Shown here: positions 11,032 through 23,296 of the stretch, piece by piece | How the letters are laid out: the number at the start of each line of letters is the position of its first letter | Position numbering within the stretch: position 1 is the first letter of the stretch | From: Rhyacophila brunnea | Taxonomy: Eukaryota > Arthropoda > Insecta > Trichoptera > Rhyacophilidae | Length of the DNA: 64,000 bases | Reading direction: 5' to 3' | Assembly (NCBI GenBank): GCA_022495005.1 | Contig: JAGYXB010000825.1 | Location: 1,240,001-1,304,000, forward strand | Position numbers and translations under genes: made by a program | The notes under the pieces: generated by a model | The model's input: the letters and a program-made list of their open reading frames with translations, nothing else | Told to the model about the DNA's origin: nothing | The model's database searches: none

Positions 11032-11350
11032 TAGGCCTAGTCGCACATCTAAACTCGTCGTTACTGCAGCACGTCGAATATGTCGATGTGATTTTGGTAT
11101 TCACAAAATTCATCTTGACTTTTTCAAATTCGAGCTATGTGCATAGTGGCAGTGGCATGGGCGCAGGTATACTATCAAAATATCGCATTGTCAGTTGTGC
11201 GGAATCTGATTTTTCATTGCAATTTGCATTTAACATCACTGTCCCGGCACGTTCTCGCTTGTGTGCGCGGAAGACAGTTGCAAAATTGCGCACGATTTTG
11301 ATTTACGACTATATCCCAGTCGAGACGATTTTCAATGTGCGACCGGGCTA
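11032..11350. mobile_element. Inverted-repeat element, GTCGCACAT ends
   Basis: The left end TAGGCCTAGTCGCACATCTA is matched by the complement of the right end, TTAGCCCGGTCGCACATTGA. Just inside the left end is ACTCGTCG..ACTGCA followed by CGTCGAATATGTCGATGTGA. A related inverted copy is at 30080-30264. The left arm is also similar to part of the satellite monomer at 12198-13585. No transposase. Confidence 0.55.
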
Positions 11351-12197
11351 AGGGTCATCCTCGACACGATGGAGATATATAGAGAAAGCTTAATTGGAAT
11401 TCAGCAGTGTTCCTGAGCGATCTTAAGTGACGGACAAGAGATAATAGATTCTAATTAAGTGTATTTTACTGTACATTATGACTCATCTCGCTTTTTACTT
11501 CTTATAATATAATATTCTTTAATGGCATCTGTAATAACTGAAGAATTACGTAAGGTACGCAGAAGCTAGTAAGTGTATTTTTCTGCTTTTACTTTCTTAT
11601 CCTGAATTCTTTCAATAGTCACATCTCGTTAGGTTCCACTACATATTTGCACATATGTTTTGATTAAACTTCGTTAGGTTTCTGACATAATATGCAATGA
11701 TAGATAAGACTTGGAAATGTTGCATACCAACCATTCATGTTTGTAAATAAATGGTTACTCTGTCCATAGCCTTAATTATACCACAAAATTCTTCCATCAC
11801 TCTCTTAATACTTAATTTATGGATCGTCATTTTCTCCGTATTCTAACCAAGGCGATAATAATTCTTACGGCGATTCCCGTAAAACTTTCCGCTGGTGTAT
11901 AGATATACATAGTAGGTATCTTGCTATTGGCCACGGAGATGTTTACAAAAACAGTATGTAAAAATAACCAATGCAGAGTGGAAAAAAAGATAAACAGACA
12001 CTCTTCTTTCAAGCTAGCCCATATTCTGACGATGCAGCGTATTTGGGTTGAAATTGATCAACCTAGGGGACATTGAACACTTGTACGTCTTCGTCGTCAT
12101 CGCAAACTTTAAATAAACATTTCTCTGTGATTTCGAAATAATGTACATAATATTTACCATTTTTTCGGCATTTTTACTACCATAATGAAACCTTACC
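11351..12197. other. Non-genic AT-rich stretch
   Basis: No supported feature before the satellite begins. Confidence 0.5.
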
Positions 12198-13585
12198 ACT
12201 ACATAATAATAGTTTTTTTTTTGTGTTTCATTAGTTTCATATCAACTCGTCTCGACTGCAACCCGTCGAATTTGTCGATTTGTCATTCACAAAAAACTAG
12301 TAACTTAATGTACACAGCGTCGGGGGATATTTATGTTACTACATAATGATAGTTTTTTTTTGTGTTTCATTAGTTTCATATCAACTCGTCTCGACTGCAA
12401 CCATATCCAGATTTGTCGATTTATCATTCTAAAAAATAGTAACTTAATGTACACACAGCGTCAGGGGATATTTATGTTACTACTAATAATGGATTTTTTG
12501 TGTTTCATTAGTTTCATATCAATCGTCTCGACTGCAACCCGTCAGATTTGTCGATTTGTCATTCACAAAAACTAGTAACCCAATGTACACAGCGTCAGGG
12601 GGATATTTATGTTACTACATAATAATAGTTTTTTTTTGTGTTTCATTAGTTTCATATCAACTCGTCTCGACTGCAACCTGTCGAATTTGTCGATTTGTCA
12701 TTCACAAAAAACTAGTAACTTAATGTACACAGCGTCGGGGGATATTTATGTCACTACATAATAATAGTTTTTTTTTGTGTTTCATTAGTTTCATATCAAC
12801 TCGTCTCGACTGCAACCCGTCGAATTTGTCGATTTGTCATTCACAAAAAACTAGTAACTTAATGTACACAGCGTCGGGGGATATTTATGTCACTACATAA
12901 TAATAGTTTTTTTTTGTGTTTCATTAGTTTCATATCAACTCGTCTCGACTGCAACCCGTCGAATTTGTCGATTTGTCATTCACAAAAAACTAGTAACTTA
13001 ATGTACACAGCGTCGGGGGATATTTATGTTACTACATAATAATAGTTTTTTTTTGTGTTTCATTAGTTTCATATCAACTCGTCTCGACTGCAACCCGTCG
13101 AATTTGTCGATTTGTCATTCACAAAAAACTAGTAACTTAATGTACACAGCGTCGGGGGATATTTATGTTACTACATAATAATAGTTTTTTTTTGTGTTTC
13201 ATTAGTTTCATATCAACTCGTCTCGACTGCAACCTGTCGAATTTGTCGATTTGTCATTCACAAAAAACTAGTAACTTAATGTACACAGCGTCGGGGGATA
13301 TTTATGTTACTACATAATAATAGTTTTTTTTGTGTTTCATTAGTTTCATATCAACTCGTCTCGACTGCAACCTGTCGAATTTGTCGATTTGTCATTCACA
13401 AAAAAACTAGTAACTTAATGTACACAGCGTCGGGGGATATTTATGTTACTACATAATAATAGTTTTTTTTGTGTTTCATTAGTTTCATATCAACTCGTCC
13501 GACTGCAACCCGTCGAATTTGTCGATTTGTCATTCACAAAAAAATTGTAACTTAATGTACACAGCGTCGGGGGATATTTATGTTT
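12198..13585. repeat. Satellite array, ten ~139-bp monomers
   Basis: Monomers start at ACTACATAATAATAG near 12198, 12338, 12479, 12614, 12753, 12892, 13031, 13170, 13309 and 13448. Each holds GTGTTTCATTAGTTTCATAT, CAACTCGTCTCGACTGCAAC, GTCGAATTTGTCGATTTGTC and GTACACAGCGTCGGGGGATA. From 12753 on the period is exactly 139 bp and monomers are nearly identical. The first monomers and the last vary (135-141 bp, small deletions). That is the expected pattern of unequal exchange with homogenised centre and diverged edges. No frame runs through the array. Confidence 0.97.
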
Positions 13586-13599
13586 AAAAAAAAACATCT

Positions 13600-13744
13600 G
13601 CTTGTCGCGTTTAATAAATTTCACTAATTTTTCACTTCGCTTCACGCAAATATATTCTCTTTGGAGGCAGCTGTCGCTTTTATTTGATGCAACTGATTCG
13701 TCAGAAAAATTAAAAGGGGCCTCCGAACAGTTCAAATCCGTCAT
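13600..13744 (-). CDS. Possible short coding segment beside the satellite
   Basis: From an ATG at 13742-13744 the minus strand reads MTDLNCSEAPFNFSDESVAS, then NKSDSCLQREYICVKRSEK and LVKFIKRDKQ, before running into poly-T at the satellite edge. The acidic-then-basic composition resembles the N-terminus of a nuclear or transposase protein, but I recognise no family. It may be an old 5' exon or an element fragment cut by the array. Low certainty. Confidence 0.2.
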
Positions 13745-14757
13745 TATTAAATATATATACCAAAACCTATAAAAATATCTACGTATTTCTCAGAAATTGT
13801 TTTCTTAGTTAAAATTAGTCCCGTGGGAGTAGAAATTGTTAATATTATATTTTACCTATGCCCATCTTTTATTGTAGATTTCGTGGATGCGAAATCATTC
13901 TTTTTTTATTGTAGGGGGCCTCAAAATCAGTCGGTGCGACGGGTCTCTGCATCACTAAAGGCTTGTGGACTACTTTACCGGATTTCGTTGATTACGCATA
14001 ATATGTTCCCTTCTATATGCATTAACTTTAGGGCCAAAGCACACGTGAATTAAAATGTACCTACGTTGCTTTATTCTTTTTGAATAAAGCAACTTATTGA
14101 AAATATAAATTATTATTTTGTTCTACGACAATCGAGAGTTACACGTTCCAGTGGATCGCTCTAAAACGAAAGTATATATTAATTAATTTCGTCATAATAA
14201 TGACTACTAATAAAATGTATCAGGTCGATTAACTCAGCGACCGACCGATGCGGTCGGTATGCAAATGATACAGGAGAAAATAATTGATAATTCTATCACT
14301 CCGCCGGAGATAGACGCGCTGCTCTGTAAACAAAATTAAATTATGCAGGTCTCATAATAATGCAAATTTTATTGTCGATTAATGAAATGGGTAAATGGAA
14401 ATTTCCGATCCACAATCTGCTGAACGATGTTAATCGGTCACAGGGTTAATGGCTACAGACCACTATTATCCACGCAGTTCATTTTTGATTCTTTGCATAG
14501 TTTCCTAATCATGGTCATGATTGACACACAATATAAAAGTTAGTAGGCATATATATAATGTAAATATTTTATTTTGAAATGGGTTGTCTGTTTCTATTTT
14601 ATTATTTGTCCTCATCTCATAGCTATGAGGATTGTAACTCACGACAAGACTGTTTCATATCTGCAACCAGTTGCACTGGATAGCCTTTGAGATTTGCTGG
14701 TATATCAATCCTGTCTATGGTATCCATCAGTGGCGGAGGGTGGAGGTAGGCTGTTAA
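13745..14757. other. Non-genic AT-rich stretch
   Basis: No supported gene. A ~60-bp segment at 14655-14712 (CAGTTGCACTGGATAGCCTT) repeats one at 10882-10935, marking an old dispersed repeat. Confidence 0.5.
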
Positions 14758-15010
14758 GATTCGACATAAATAGTGCATGCTAAACTTTGTCACTCATACT
14801 TATTTGTATTCATTGAACTAATAATTTGCAGATGGTGCCAGTTAGTTTTAAAAGTTCAATTAAACTCTGCCTAAATCAAACCATAGTAGTTTAGGTATGC
14901 TATGAGCGATTCGACAAAAATAGTGCACACTTTTTCAGTGATACTTAAGTATTTGTTTTCGTCGAATTAAGAATACATATTATTACAGACGGTGCTGTTA
15001 ATTTTTTTTA
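14758..15010. repeat. Diverged tandem duplication, 150-bp period
   Basis: GATTCGACATAAATAGTGCA at 14758 recurs as GATTCGACAAAAATAGTGCA at 14908. Both are followed by a TACTTA..GTATT segment and a GCAGATGGTGC / ACAGACGGTGC segment. Two copies only, clearly diverged. Confidence 0.65.
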
Positions 15011-15045
15011 AATGCAACTGAAACAGTTTTTTTTACTAATATAAC

Positions 15046-15141
15046 GAATTTGTGGTGTGTGTTTATCTTACTTAACTGGTCGTTCCGCGACGCCGGGCCC
15101 CCAGGCTGGAGCCCTGTCAGCCCCCCTCTTGTGGGGCCATA
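15046..15141 (-). mobile_element. CATGGCCCC-family fragment, inverted
   Basis: On the minus strand this reads GTATGGCCCCACAAGAGGG, then GCTGACAGGGCTCCAGCCTG, GGGGGCCCGGCGTCGCGG and AAGTAAGATAAACACA. It is the 5' terminal ~95 bp of the family whose full copy is at 62846-63224. Confidence 0.65.
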
Positions 15142-15239
15142 CACAATAGTATAGAAATGAGGTATAATACAATTATTAGTCTCCATAATATCTTCATACA
15201 GGCTTGCAAACAACATAACTTTTATAGGACTGTTTTTTT

Positions 15240-15388
15240 ATGTAGTTTGTAACTAGCTGCCGTTTTATGAGATATGCACTTGCTGCAAACTGCAAACCTG
15301 TGGCTACATTATTGTGTTTAACTTTTCGCGCCTCCCTTTGCTACAGTCCGCGCCTCCCCAGGGAAGCGCGCCCCCCAGTTTGGAAATC
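15240..15388 (-). mobile_element. hAT-like terminal fragment
   Basis: The complement of the right edge reads CAGCGATTTCCAAACTGGGG, then GGCGCGCTTCCCTGGGGAGG. CAG..TTCCAAACT followed by GGGGCGCGC is a common hAT terminal sequence. The partner end and a target duplication were not found. Confidence 0.5.
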
Positions 15389-18227
15389 GCTGATCTACAC
15401 ATTGCAGTCTTAGTCCAATGAAAACAAAACGTTTGACTTATAAAGTGTAGTGTGTACTATGTATGTCGGATCTTAACAACTTTTCGCCACTGGTATCCAT
15501 GGCCCCCACACCCTGAAGCGGGTCCCCATTCTCCGCAACATGCAACATCGCTGCCTAAAGAATTTGTAGTATTTGGCGCCAGTACCAGCTTGGATTTCGG
15601 TTCCACGACTCATTACAACATTCACAACTCATAACATTACAGAACACATAACTTCAAAAAAATGGGCTAATTTCATGCGTCTTTGACTGGTCTTTGAATC
15701 CTGGATGAATTCTGTCTGGTATTGCAATTCATACTCCTGTCCTTACGCTTGTCAACATCATCGATTGGTTTCTTTCGCGATATCATTTGTTGATAATATT
15801 CTTCTTCCATTGGCAAAACGTGGTGCAGTGGTGATGATCGTTGTCTGCCACTTAATAACGAAATCGAAAACAAAAATGGTTTCGCAAAAAGAAATCGCGT
15901 TCGCTTTTCGCCTGTGGCGGCCGCACGAGAGCGAGCGTGCGACCTTGACGTTTTGTAACCAAGTGTGTAAGTCTTCGGCCGGCTGGTTACTTAGTCAGCG
16001 AGTCGTCAAGTCGAGTAGCGAGGCCATGTTACACCTCCAGACTCAACACTATTCAGCTCGATCCGAAGATTCAACACGTTTACAGACGTACACATTTTGA
16101 AATACTTCTAAACGACACGTTTTACGTAAACCGAAGACAGATTATTTTATAGGCCAAGATTATTGAGCGATTTTCTTTTTTATGAATAAATAATTATTGT
16201 GATGTATAGAATCAAACCCAGTAACTTCTGTAATTTTTTTTAAATGTTATATTGCTTTTATTTATGCATACACGTGTCATTATTTATAGCTTACGCTGCC
16301 AGGTCAAGGCGACATACATTACATAAATACATATATAAAGAAGATAAATTTATGTTCAATTTGGCTAATTAAAAGCAGAAAAATATATTAATTTTGATTA
16401 AAGCGATCGTCGCATTTTATTTATAAGCTTGAACTCTAGTGTGTACAGTTTTCTCCGATATCATAAATACACAAATGTGCTTGCTATTGGTCTCTGATTA
16501 GACATAATGTAAACTCTAAAACACAATTTCCCTTATCGTATAGTAATAGATATAAATAGTGGTATGGAAGGGTATTTCACTATAATTACAACCGTGGAAT
16601 CGGGGAAATTAAATATGAAGTGTATTTCGCTTTTCACACGAGACACAAGACATCGATATTATTGAAGTAAATCAACTTCAATGGCTAGTTCCCGACTACT
16701 TAGTATCTATCATAGAGGTATTAAATAAAAAGAGGGGTTAGGAATCGGCTTTCTCATACAACTGAATGAAGCAGGTCAACAATATAATAGCCGACAACTT
16801 AGCGACGCGAAAAAAATCCACGGCATCACGGAGGATTTACTTTGGCCATTATAACGCATCCATATAATTAATAATGTTAACGTTAATTTTGCCATAAATC
16901 GATTACCAGCCTGCCTCACCATACTTTTTTATATAACCTGCCTGTTTCACCATACTTTCATATAAATTGCCGCCCCTAGGTATCTACCCTCTAAAGCCAC
17001 AGTATTTTTTCACGTCTTTGTTTCGTTGTGGACACGGTCTAGCATTCTCGTCTTATTTAAAGTTACAGATATTATTATGTATGAGCTCTTTCCTTTCTCT
17101 ATTTCAGGATTGTTAGTGGAGGATTTCGGCCTTTATCGCGTTATTTGTTATCAGTAGGTACTTGGTACTTCTAGTCAATATTAAATTCAATAAAAAAGGC
17201 GTCGACCCTGGTAGGTATTGTCTTCTTATTTTTTGGACATTGATGTTGTCGACTATGCACGTAAATAAATGCATACATAATATTACGTATGCATTGCGAA
17301 GTGATACTTGAGAGTATGCTGATCATTTGTGGTATCGAATCAAGGAGGTCACAGGATTCACAGGGTCTTTCAGGTGCAATGACATTATCGCACAATACAG
17401 ATCTAGATTGTTGGAATAGCATGTAATTTCAATTATCGCACCCCTCAGTAATGAGACAAGGTATAATAATATAACCTTTGGGTGGTTGTGAAATTGGTCG
17501 TGGTGTGTAATATGTTTGTTGAGCAGTGAGTCGTTGAAGGCAGACAATATTTTCGAGTCCACTGACTCGCCACATATGGCGATCGTCCGTACAGTGAGGC
17601 GTGGGTTGAAATTTAAAACATTTTACTGAACATACTGTTTATTTTTGTATAAATATTCGCATGAAATGGTCAAAAATAAAATAATAATGTATACACATAG
17701 GTTCATACGGAATAAAATCTGTTCAATAAACACCTAAAAACGTAGAATGCAATTTAACTCAGGCTAACTTATACTTAGTAACGACATTATTTGAGAGACA
17801 TGCTTATTTTATACTACGGAAACTTATTATTTTATCATTTAGTTAAAATTCGACTGGGGCACGGACATATATGTTTTAATTTAAAACTTCTTGTGGCATT
17901 CTCTATCAAAGATTGGCCACCATCAGGGCACGCTATCTTCTACCAGAAATAGTTCGTTGTTGTTGCATTCGTACCGATCAGAGGTTTTAAACTACACTGT
18001 TAACTACATCATGGCTACACGTTACCTCTATTTTTTATTTTTTCCTATTGTGTGTACTGATCATAAACATCCAATCTCTAAATATTATACGAAAAAATAT
18101 ATATGCTGCAAATGTTCACATTTTTTGCGTAGAAAAATGAACTTGTCAAATTAATATGCCGTGAAACGAAGTGCCCACATAACGTACCATATTTTTTTAG
18201 TCACCTTTAATATAGTTAGTTGCACAT
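15389..18227. other. Long non-genic stretch with one CpG-rich pocket
   Basis: No convincing gene. A CpG-rich pocket at about 15900-16080 (GGCGGCCGCACGAGAGCGAG) stands out from the AT-rich background and gives long chance frames on both strands. It could be a promoter or 5' exon, or the body of an unrecognised element. Nothing else was seen. Confidence 0.45.
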
Positions 18228-18695
18228 GGCAGTGATTCCAACCCTATTTTTATATGACGGAACCCTTGAGTATGTTGTAAAATTTCGGGTAACATATAAA
18301 TGTCATTCAAAATGGTTTCAAGCACAGACTAGATTAATAAATAGAATTCCGATAGGCTATATCCCAATACACTACATTTTGACGCAGGGGTTGAATGTGT
18401 GAGTGACCTGTAAGACGTGCAATAGTGTATGTAACACCAATATTGGATGAGCTTCAGTGCATAAAACGAGAGCAGTTGTCGGAACGAAATACAAGCGTAT
18501 TCTTGATACTTGTTTATGTTTATCCCATATTCTTCTACACTCGAGATCGGTTGCCTGTTTCTTCACACCCGTTAGGTATTTCAGTTCCCATTTTTCTGAT
18601 TTACCTGGTTTCAAGTTTTGCTTTTTTTCACAACCTTTTGCGAATTCTCAAGGAACCCCTTTACCCAACTCGCGAAGCCCCTGTGTTTGTTGTCG
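18228..18695. mobile_element. Degenerate hAT-like MITE
   Basis: The left end CAGTGATTCCAACCCTATTT is followed by ACGGAACCCTTGAG. Near the right, CTCAAGGAACCCCTTTACCC and CGCGAAGCCCCTG mirror it. CAGTG..TTCC ends with GGAACCC motifs inside both arms are typical of short hAT derivatives. The right terminus and target duplication are lost, and the central 18.4-18.6 kb looks inserted. Confidence 0.45.
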
Positions 18696-20656
18696 ATGTC
18701 TACATGTCATGGAAAGTAGATATTTTTATCCACCAATCATGACTAAAAACCATTTTATCCGATTTTGAATGCAAGGTTTGACTGGTCAGGTTATACCGTG
18801 TTAGTCTGTAATTTGAAATAGGAACATCTACGATGGCCTAATATTAGAATCTATGCCTACTACAATAATTTGGCAATTTTGATTCTATATGGGGGTTGTA
18901 AATTTCATTCTATTTCCCTATTGTATTGATCAGAAAATGGAATAAATTTTAATCCATTTACGCAGTTTAGGACGATTGAGTAAATACATAAATATTGGTC
19001 TAGAGATTTGTGTTGTGTATCGAGGCTCGAAGCTGGTACAGACGTCTCGAATCAGTCGCGTGTGATCGCCTCTTTATGAAAAGGTTAACGGTTTTAGAAC
19101 CGATATACATTTTATCATTTGAATACAGAACAAAGTATTTCGAACCGCTTTTTAAATTTTTTCTTGGTTATTTTAAACCGTCAAGTTTAATATTATTTCA
19201 TAATATATGCATCGTTTTTTTATTATTGATTATTTTTGAAAAAAAAATGGTGCACGTATAGGTAAGTAAGTACATAAAATTATTAGTTAAGTACATAATT
19301 GATTTTGATTGTTTCAACAAACTCACCCATAAAATATGTAAACTGTGATGTAGAAAACGTTTGCATTAAAGTGAGGTCGGTATAAAAAAGAAAATTAAGG
19401 GTCTAACTAAATTACTTGATCTACGAGTCATTTCATATGGTAGATTCAATTGTAGCAAGGTTCACGCTATTGCTCTGCGATTTATTAACCACACCGAAAT
19501 AAAAACGTCTCGTGTTAGTATCAACAAGCATAATTATTTTTTTGGGATATCGATATTAACACCGTCGGCAATAACGACCATACACAATATAAAATTCGCA
19601 AATAACAGAGCCTAACCTAAGCGAGATGTCAAGAGCGGGTCGCATTTTTCATTTAGGTACAATAAAATACTGTTACTATTGGTGGAACAAGGTCCTTTTC
19701 TACTGCACACGAATAACATAATATGTAAGGTAAATTTAATTATTGTTACCACTATTATTTCCGACTGCTTTTACCGATGCCTTTTACTAAGTCATTCTGG
19801 ATTCATAGTGGATATAGACAAAAAAGAAGATGGATTAGTGGGTAAAGTCTTGTTTCACAAAAAGTTTGTGTAATCCCCTCTATGAAGTATTGCGTAATCA
19901 TCAGTACCATGTTCGATCCCAAGAGGATCATAGATAACCACCATAGATAAGTTATACATTTTTGTTATATCGAGAGGTGGATGATAGTCACTTGCTCCAA
20001 ACACCCATTGAATAATATCATGTGAATTTGCCAGACCCGTTACCCAGGGCATTATAAGTCGACACGTTACCGGTCAGCCATCGTGGGTTATAGTGACCCT
20101 TTTAATTGGATATCTCATTTGCCTTATATGTATTTTTATTATCCGTTATTTACACATTGTGTTGAGTGTGTGTTTGTAGCAAATTCAATTAATTGTGTCT
20201 ACATTTACAAAACACATATTCATTCAATTAAACTTAATTAATTTACTGGGCATATTACTACTTCGTTTATTTGATCTTGTTAATACGTTGCCCCCTTACT
20301 TCGAGAGTTAAAAACGATCAAAGTAAATAACAATAAACTGAACGATTGAAATAAAACCGACAATTTAAATATTAAATTTGTATAGAAATTGTTGATTTTG
20401 TTTTTAGGTGCCTACGCAATATATCTGTTTCGTAAGCGGTGAACTTCATACAAATGCCCAATAACTTTGCTACTTTTGATATTAAGTTCATTGTGTATGC
20501 AATTTCATTGCATGTCAGTCGGTATCGGTCAGTATCATGTAGAATGAGCTATGAATAAAATTACTTATTGAGTTAACGTGATTTTTGTCTATTTTTCAAG
20601 GCTTCTTTCTCCGTTTTCATTTTAATTTATGAAAAGGTGACCTTCCTCATGGTGTC
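18696..20656. other. Non-genic AT-rich stretch
   Basis: No supported gene. A possible degraded tRNA-like B box (GTTCGATCCC near 19912) is too weak to call. Confidence 0.5.
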
Positions 20657-20659
20657 TTA

Positions 20660-21194
20660 GGCCCTCCTCCCACGGCGCAACTGAAATCTGACAGAACTGG
20701 TTTGTGAAGGAACTCATAAATTGGCCAATGTGATGCTTCGCACACGGCGCTACTGAAACCACTTGAAATAATAATCACATAACCTCAAACTGTCAAACTG
20801 AACCATCAGCTGTTTTGTACAAAAACCGACAACACGCACGCTGCTGCGTTTATTCGAATAGAATAAAGTTATTTCAATTTTGCTCATCTTGTACTTTTTA
20901 CGTTTTGGGTTGTTAATGATTTTTATAGCATGACACATGTTCGCAGTGCGACCAATTTTGGTAAGAAAATATGATTTTTCACCGAATCTAATGATGTTGG
21001 TACCACTGTTTTACGGTGACTGGAAACTTCAGAGACCGCGCGACTATCATGTCGCGTCTCTTCGCGACCGTTTTGAAGCTGAGACATTCCAGTCTCGCCG
21101 TCAGCGAGCCGCCATTGAAATACATTAGCTAGATACTGGCTGAAATTTTAGTTTCAGTTCCGTCGGACTTCAGTTGCGCCGTGGGAGGATGGCC
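20660..21194. mobile_element. Harbinger-like MITE with TTA target duplication
   Basis: Ends are GGCCCTCCTCCCACGGCGCA (left) and, on the complement of the right, GGCCATCCTCCCACGGCGCA. Similarity continues for about 38 bp (ACTGAARTCYGACRGAACTG). TTA flanks both sides (20657-20659, 21195-21197). GG-starting TIR plus TTA fits PIF/Harbinger. No transposase fragment was seen in the 535 bp. Confidence 0.85.
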
Positions 21195-21197
21195 TTA

Positions 21198-22030
21198 ATG
21201 GCGGGCGGGAGACACTGCAAGAAGCTCTGCGATGTGCTAGTACTTTTTACGCCTTGCGTTATGCGCGCATCGCACGGCCACTCGCAGTGTGCTTTGTTGC
21301 TTACTTTTCTTTTAGTGCCGTCTTCTACCGACGGTCGGTGTCCAACCTCACTATATTGGGCTAATCATATCAAATCCCAAATGGCCAAGAGAATTTACTT
21401 CCAAGACCTTTATCTTCTGAAAGTATCACCGAAGTCTGCAGAATTCTGCCGATGATTGAAGCTGTACATTCTCTTGTCTTACTTTACTTATTGATTCGTC
21501 TTAAAACATCACTCAAAACAAAGAAACTACCACTGGGGAATCGAAAGACAAACGAAGACCTGGCCGACCTCGTGCAAGATGAAGTAATCGTGACAAGTTA
21601 AATTTAAAAACCAAGCGTCTAAATCAGGAGGGAAACGGCTTTGGACAGGACATGCCGTATGTAGGTAGATGCCGAAGAAACCCAACAGTCAGATAGGATT
21701 AAAGCGCCGGCAAGGATTTTAATTACATCATCCTAAATTAATTCAACACAAATAATTATCTAGTGAAACTGGTTGGGCTATTTTATTGATCTGGTGACAT
21801 TTGATCGATAATAATCTTTAATCGATACAAATTCACACTTTTTTATCTCTAGATGCCTTTACGGATACCACTGCGTTAACTACCGATGTTTTTTTAAGGC
21901 CATTGACACGCAAACCACTCTATTTGATGCTAATTTAAAAAAAATGTGCCGGATGATAAAAATGCCTTATTGACCGGGTATTGCTGATTTGAATTCGACC
22001 TGAGTTTATAAAACCATAAACCTTACACAT
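21198..22030. other. Non-genic stretch
   Basis: GC-rich first 110 bp (GCGCGCATCGCACGGCCACT) resembles a short palindromic segment at 27855-27955, probably an old repeat. The rest has no feature. Confidence 0.45.
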
Positions 22031-22033
22031 TAA

Positions 22034-22727
22034 GGGCCGTATGTATGAGATTCCGAAATTATTTATAAGCTATTTAACCAATTTTCCACCATATAGCACT
22101 GTTTGTGACGTAAGCAATTGACGTCACACTTCATTCAAAATAGCTGCTTTATATGTCACTTTCAAATGTCATTTTAATAATGCATTCATTACAACAAACG
22201 TTTGCTTGAGGCCCTCGTTCATTTTGTAGACTCTGTAAAACATTTGCGAACTTTAAAAACAGTTCCTAGTCGTGCTGTTTATTCATTTCATTCATTAATT
22301 TATTCTTATTCCGTTTTGACATCTCACAATAGAAGTGATTGAAGTGAAGTTATTCATAATATAACTGTATGTATTGCCACCAAATGGAAATGTTTACTGG
22401 GAATACTCCATGCTTTCGTACAGTAAAATTATAAAATAAATGTGATAAAATAACTGATAAATTATTTAAAGTTCATAATAATTATTCATTAATAATTATT
22501 AACTTTATACGGTACCGTTCGCACACTTTCAGACACATTTACAATTTCAAAATTTTAAATTAATGATCGGGGAATGAAATTTTATAACTTTGCCATTATA
22601 TGGACGCCATGATACATTATGATGTCACATCGTGACGTCGCTAACCAACGGATTACATTTACACTCATGCATACAAATGAGCAGTATTTAGCCTATAAAG
22701 TATTTTGGAATCTCATGCATACGACCG
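22034..22727. mobile_element. Harbinger-like non-autonomous element with TAA target duplication
   Basis: The left end GGGCCGTATGTATGAGATTC and the complement of the right, CGGTCGTATGCATGAGATTC, form a TIR of about 40 bp with few mismatches. TAA flanks both sides (22031-22033, 22728-22730). The 694-bp interior has no recognisable coding sequence. Confidence 0.85.
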
Positions 22728-23296
22728 TAAATTTATAGCGATGTTTTAGATACCTACCCGATTGAAACTTTATAAGGAATGTCTATTACCGCATTGGCAT
22801 CATACAACTACCTAAACTAAATGATATAGTAATAGGGATATATTTTCTGGCAAATATTTGAATTGTATGGTTACCATTCACTTCACGGGAATCTCTCCAT
22901 ACCCAATCTCTTTGTTAGGAGTATCGACCAAGCTGATACATACATATACAAATTACACTAACATTTGTGACGCTAAAAAACAAACGTAGCCATCTCCATC
23001 ACAAGTGAAACTGAGTAAATCAACTTTTTTGTTTTTGTGGTTAATTTGAACCCGTAAGTTAATAATTTCATAATTTATGATTATATTTTATTTAAAAGAT
23101 ACGATTTAAACAATGCTCAATAATCGCGAATCTTTAACAAACAAGATATTTACGATTTTATGTTGGAGATGGCTATGTTTGTTTTGTATCATCTGGATTT
23201 GACCAGGTTTGAAATAAATACTTTTGGAGATGGACAGTTTTGTTTTGTATTCGATTGGTTTGTTTTGTATTCTAACAAACAGGGTTGTGTTAAAAT

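Noticed and set aside
12333..12575. 80-codon frame inside the satellite
   Set aside because: It exists only because two monomers happen to lack a stop; it does not persist through the other monomers.
15705..16100. 131-codon plus-strand frame in a CpG-rich pocket, with a minus-strand frame opposite
   Set aside because: No motif recognised and both strands are open, which is what a locally GC-richer block gives by chance. Kept only as a note on composition.
18372..18768. Overlapping frames of 80-105 codons
   Set aside because: Three frames on both strands are open together and none shows a motif; they lie in a decayed hAT-like MITE.
19855..20052. Minus-strand frame with a protein-like stretch
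   Set aside because: It overlaps a degraded tRNA-like region (GTTCGATCCC) and matches no family I know; likely chance.
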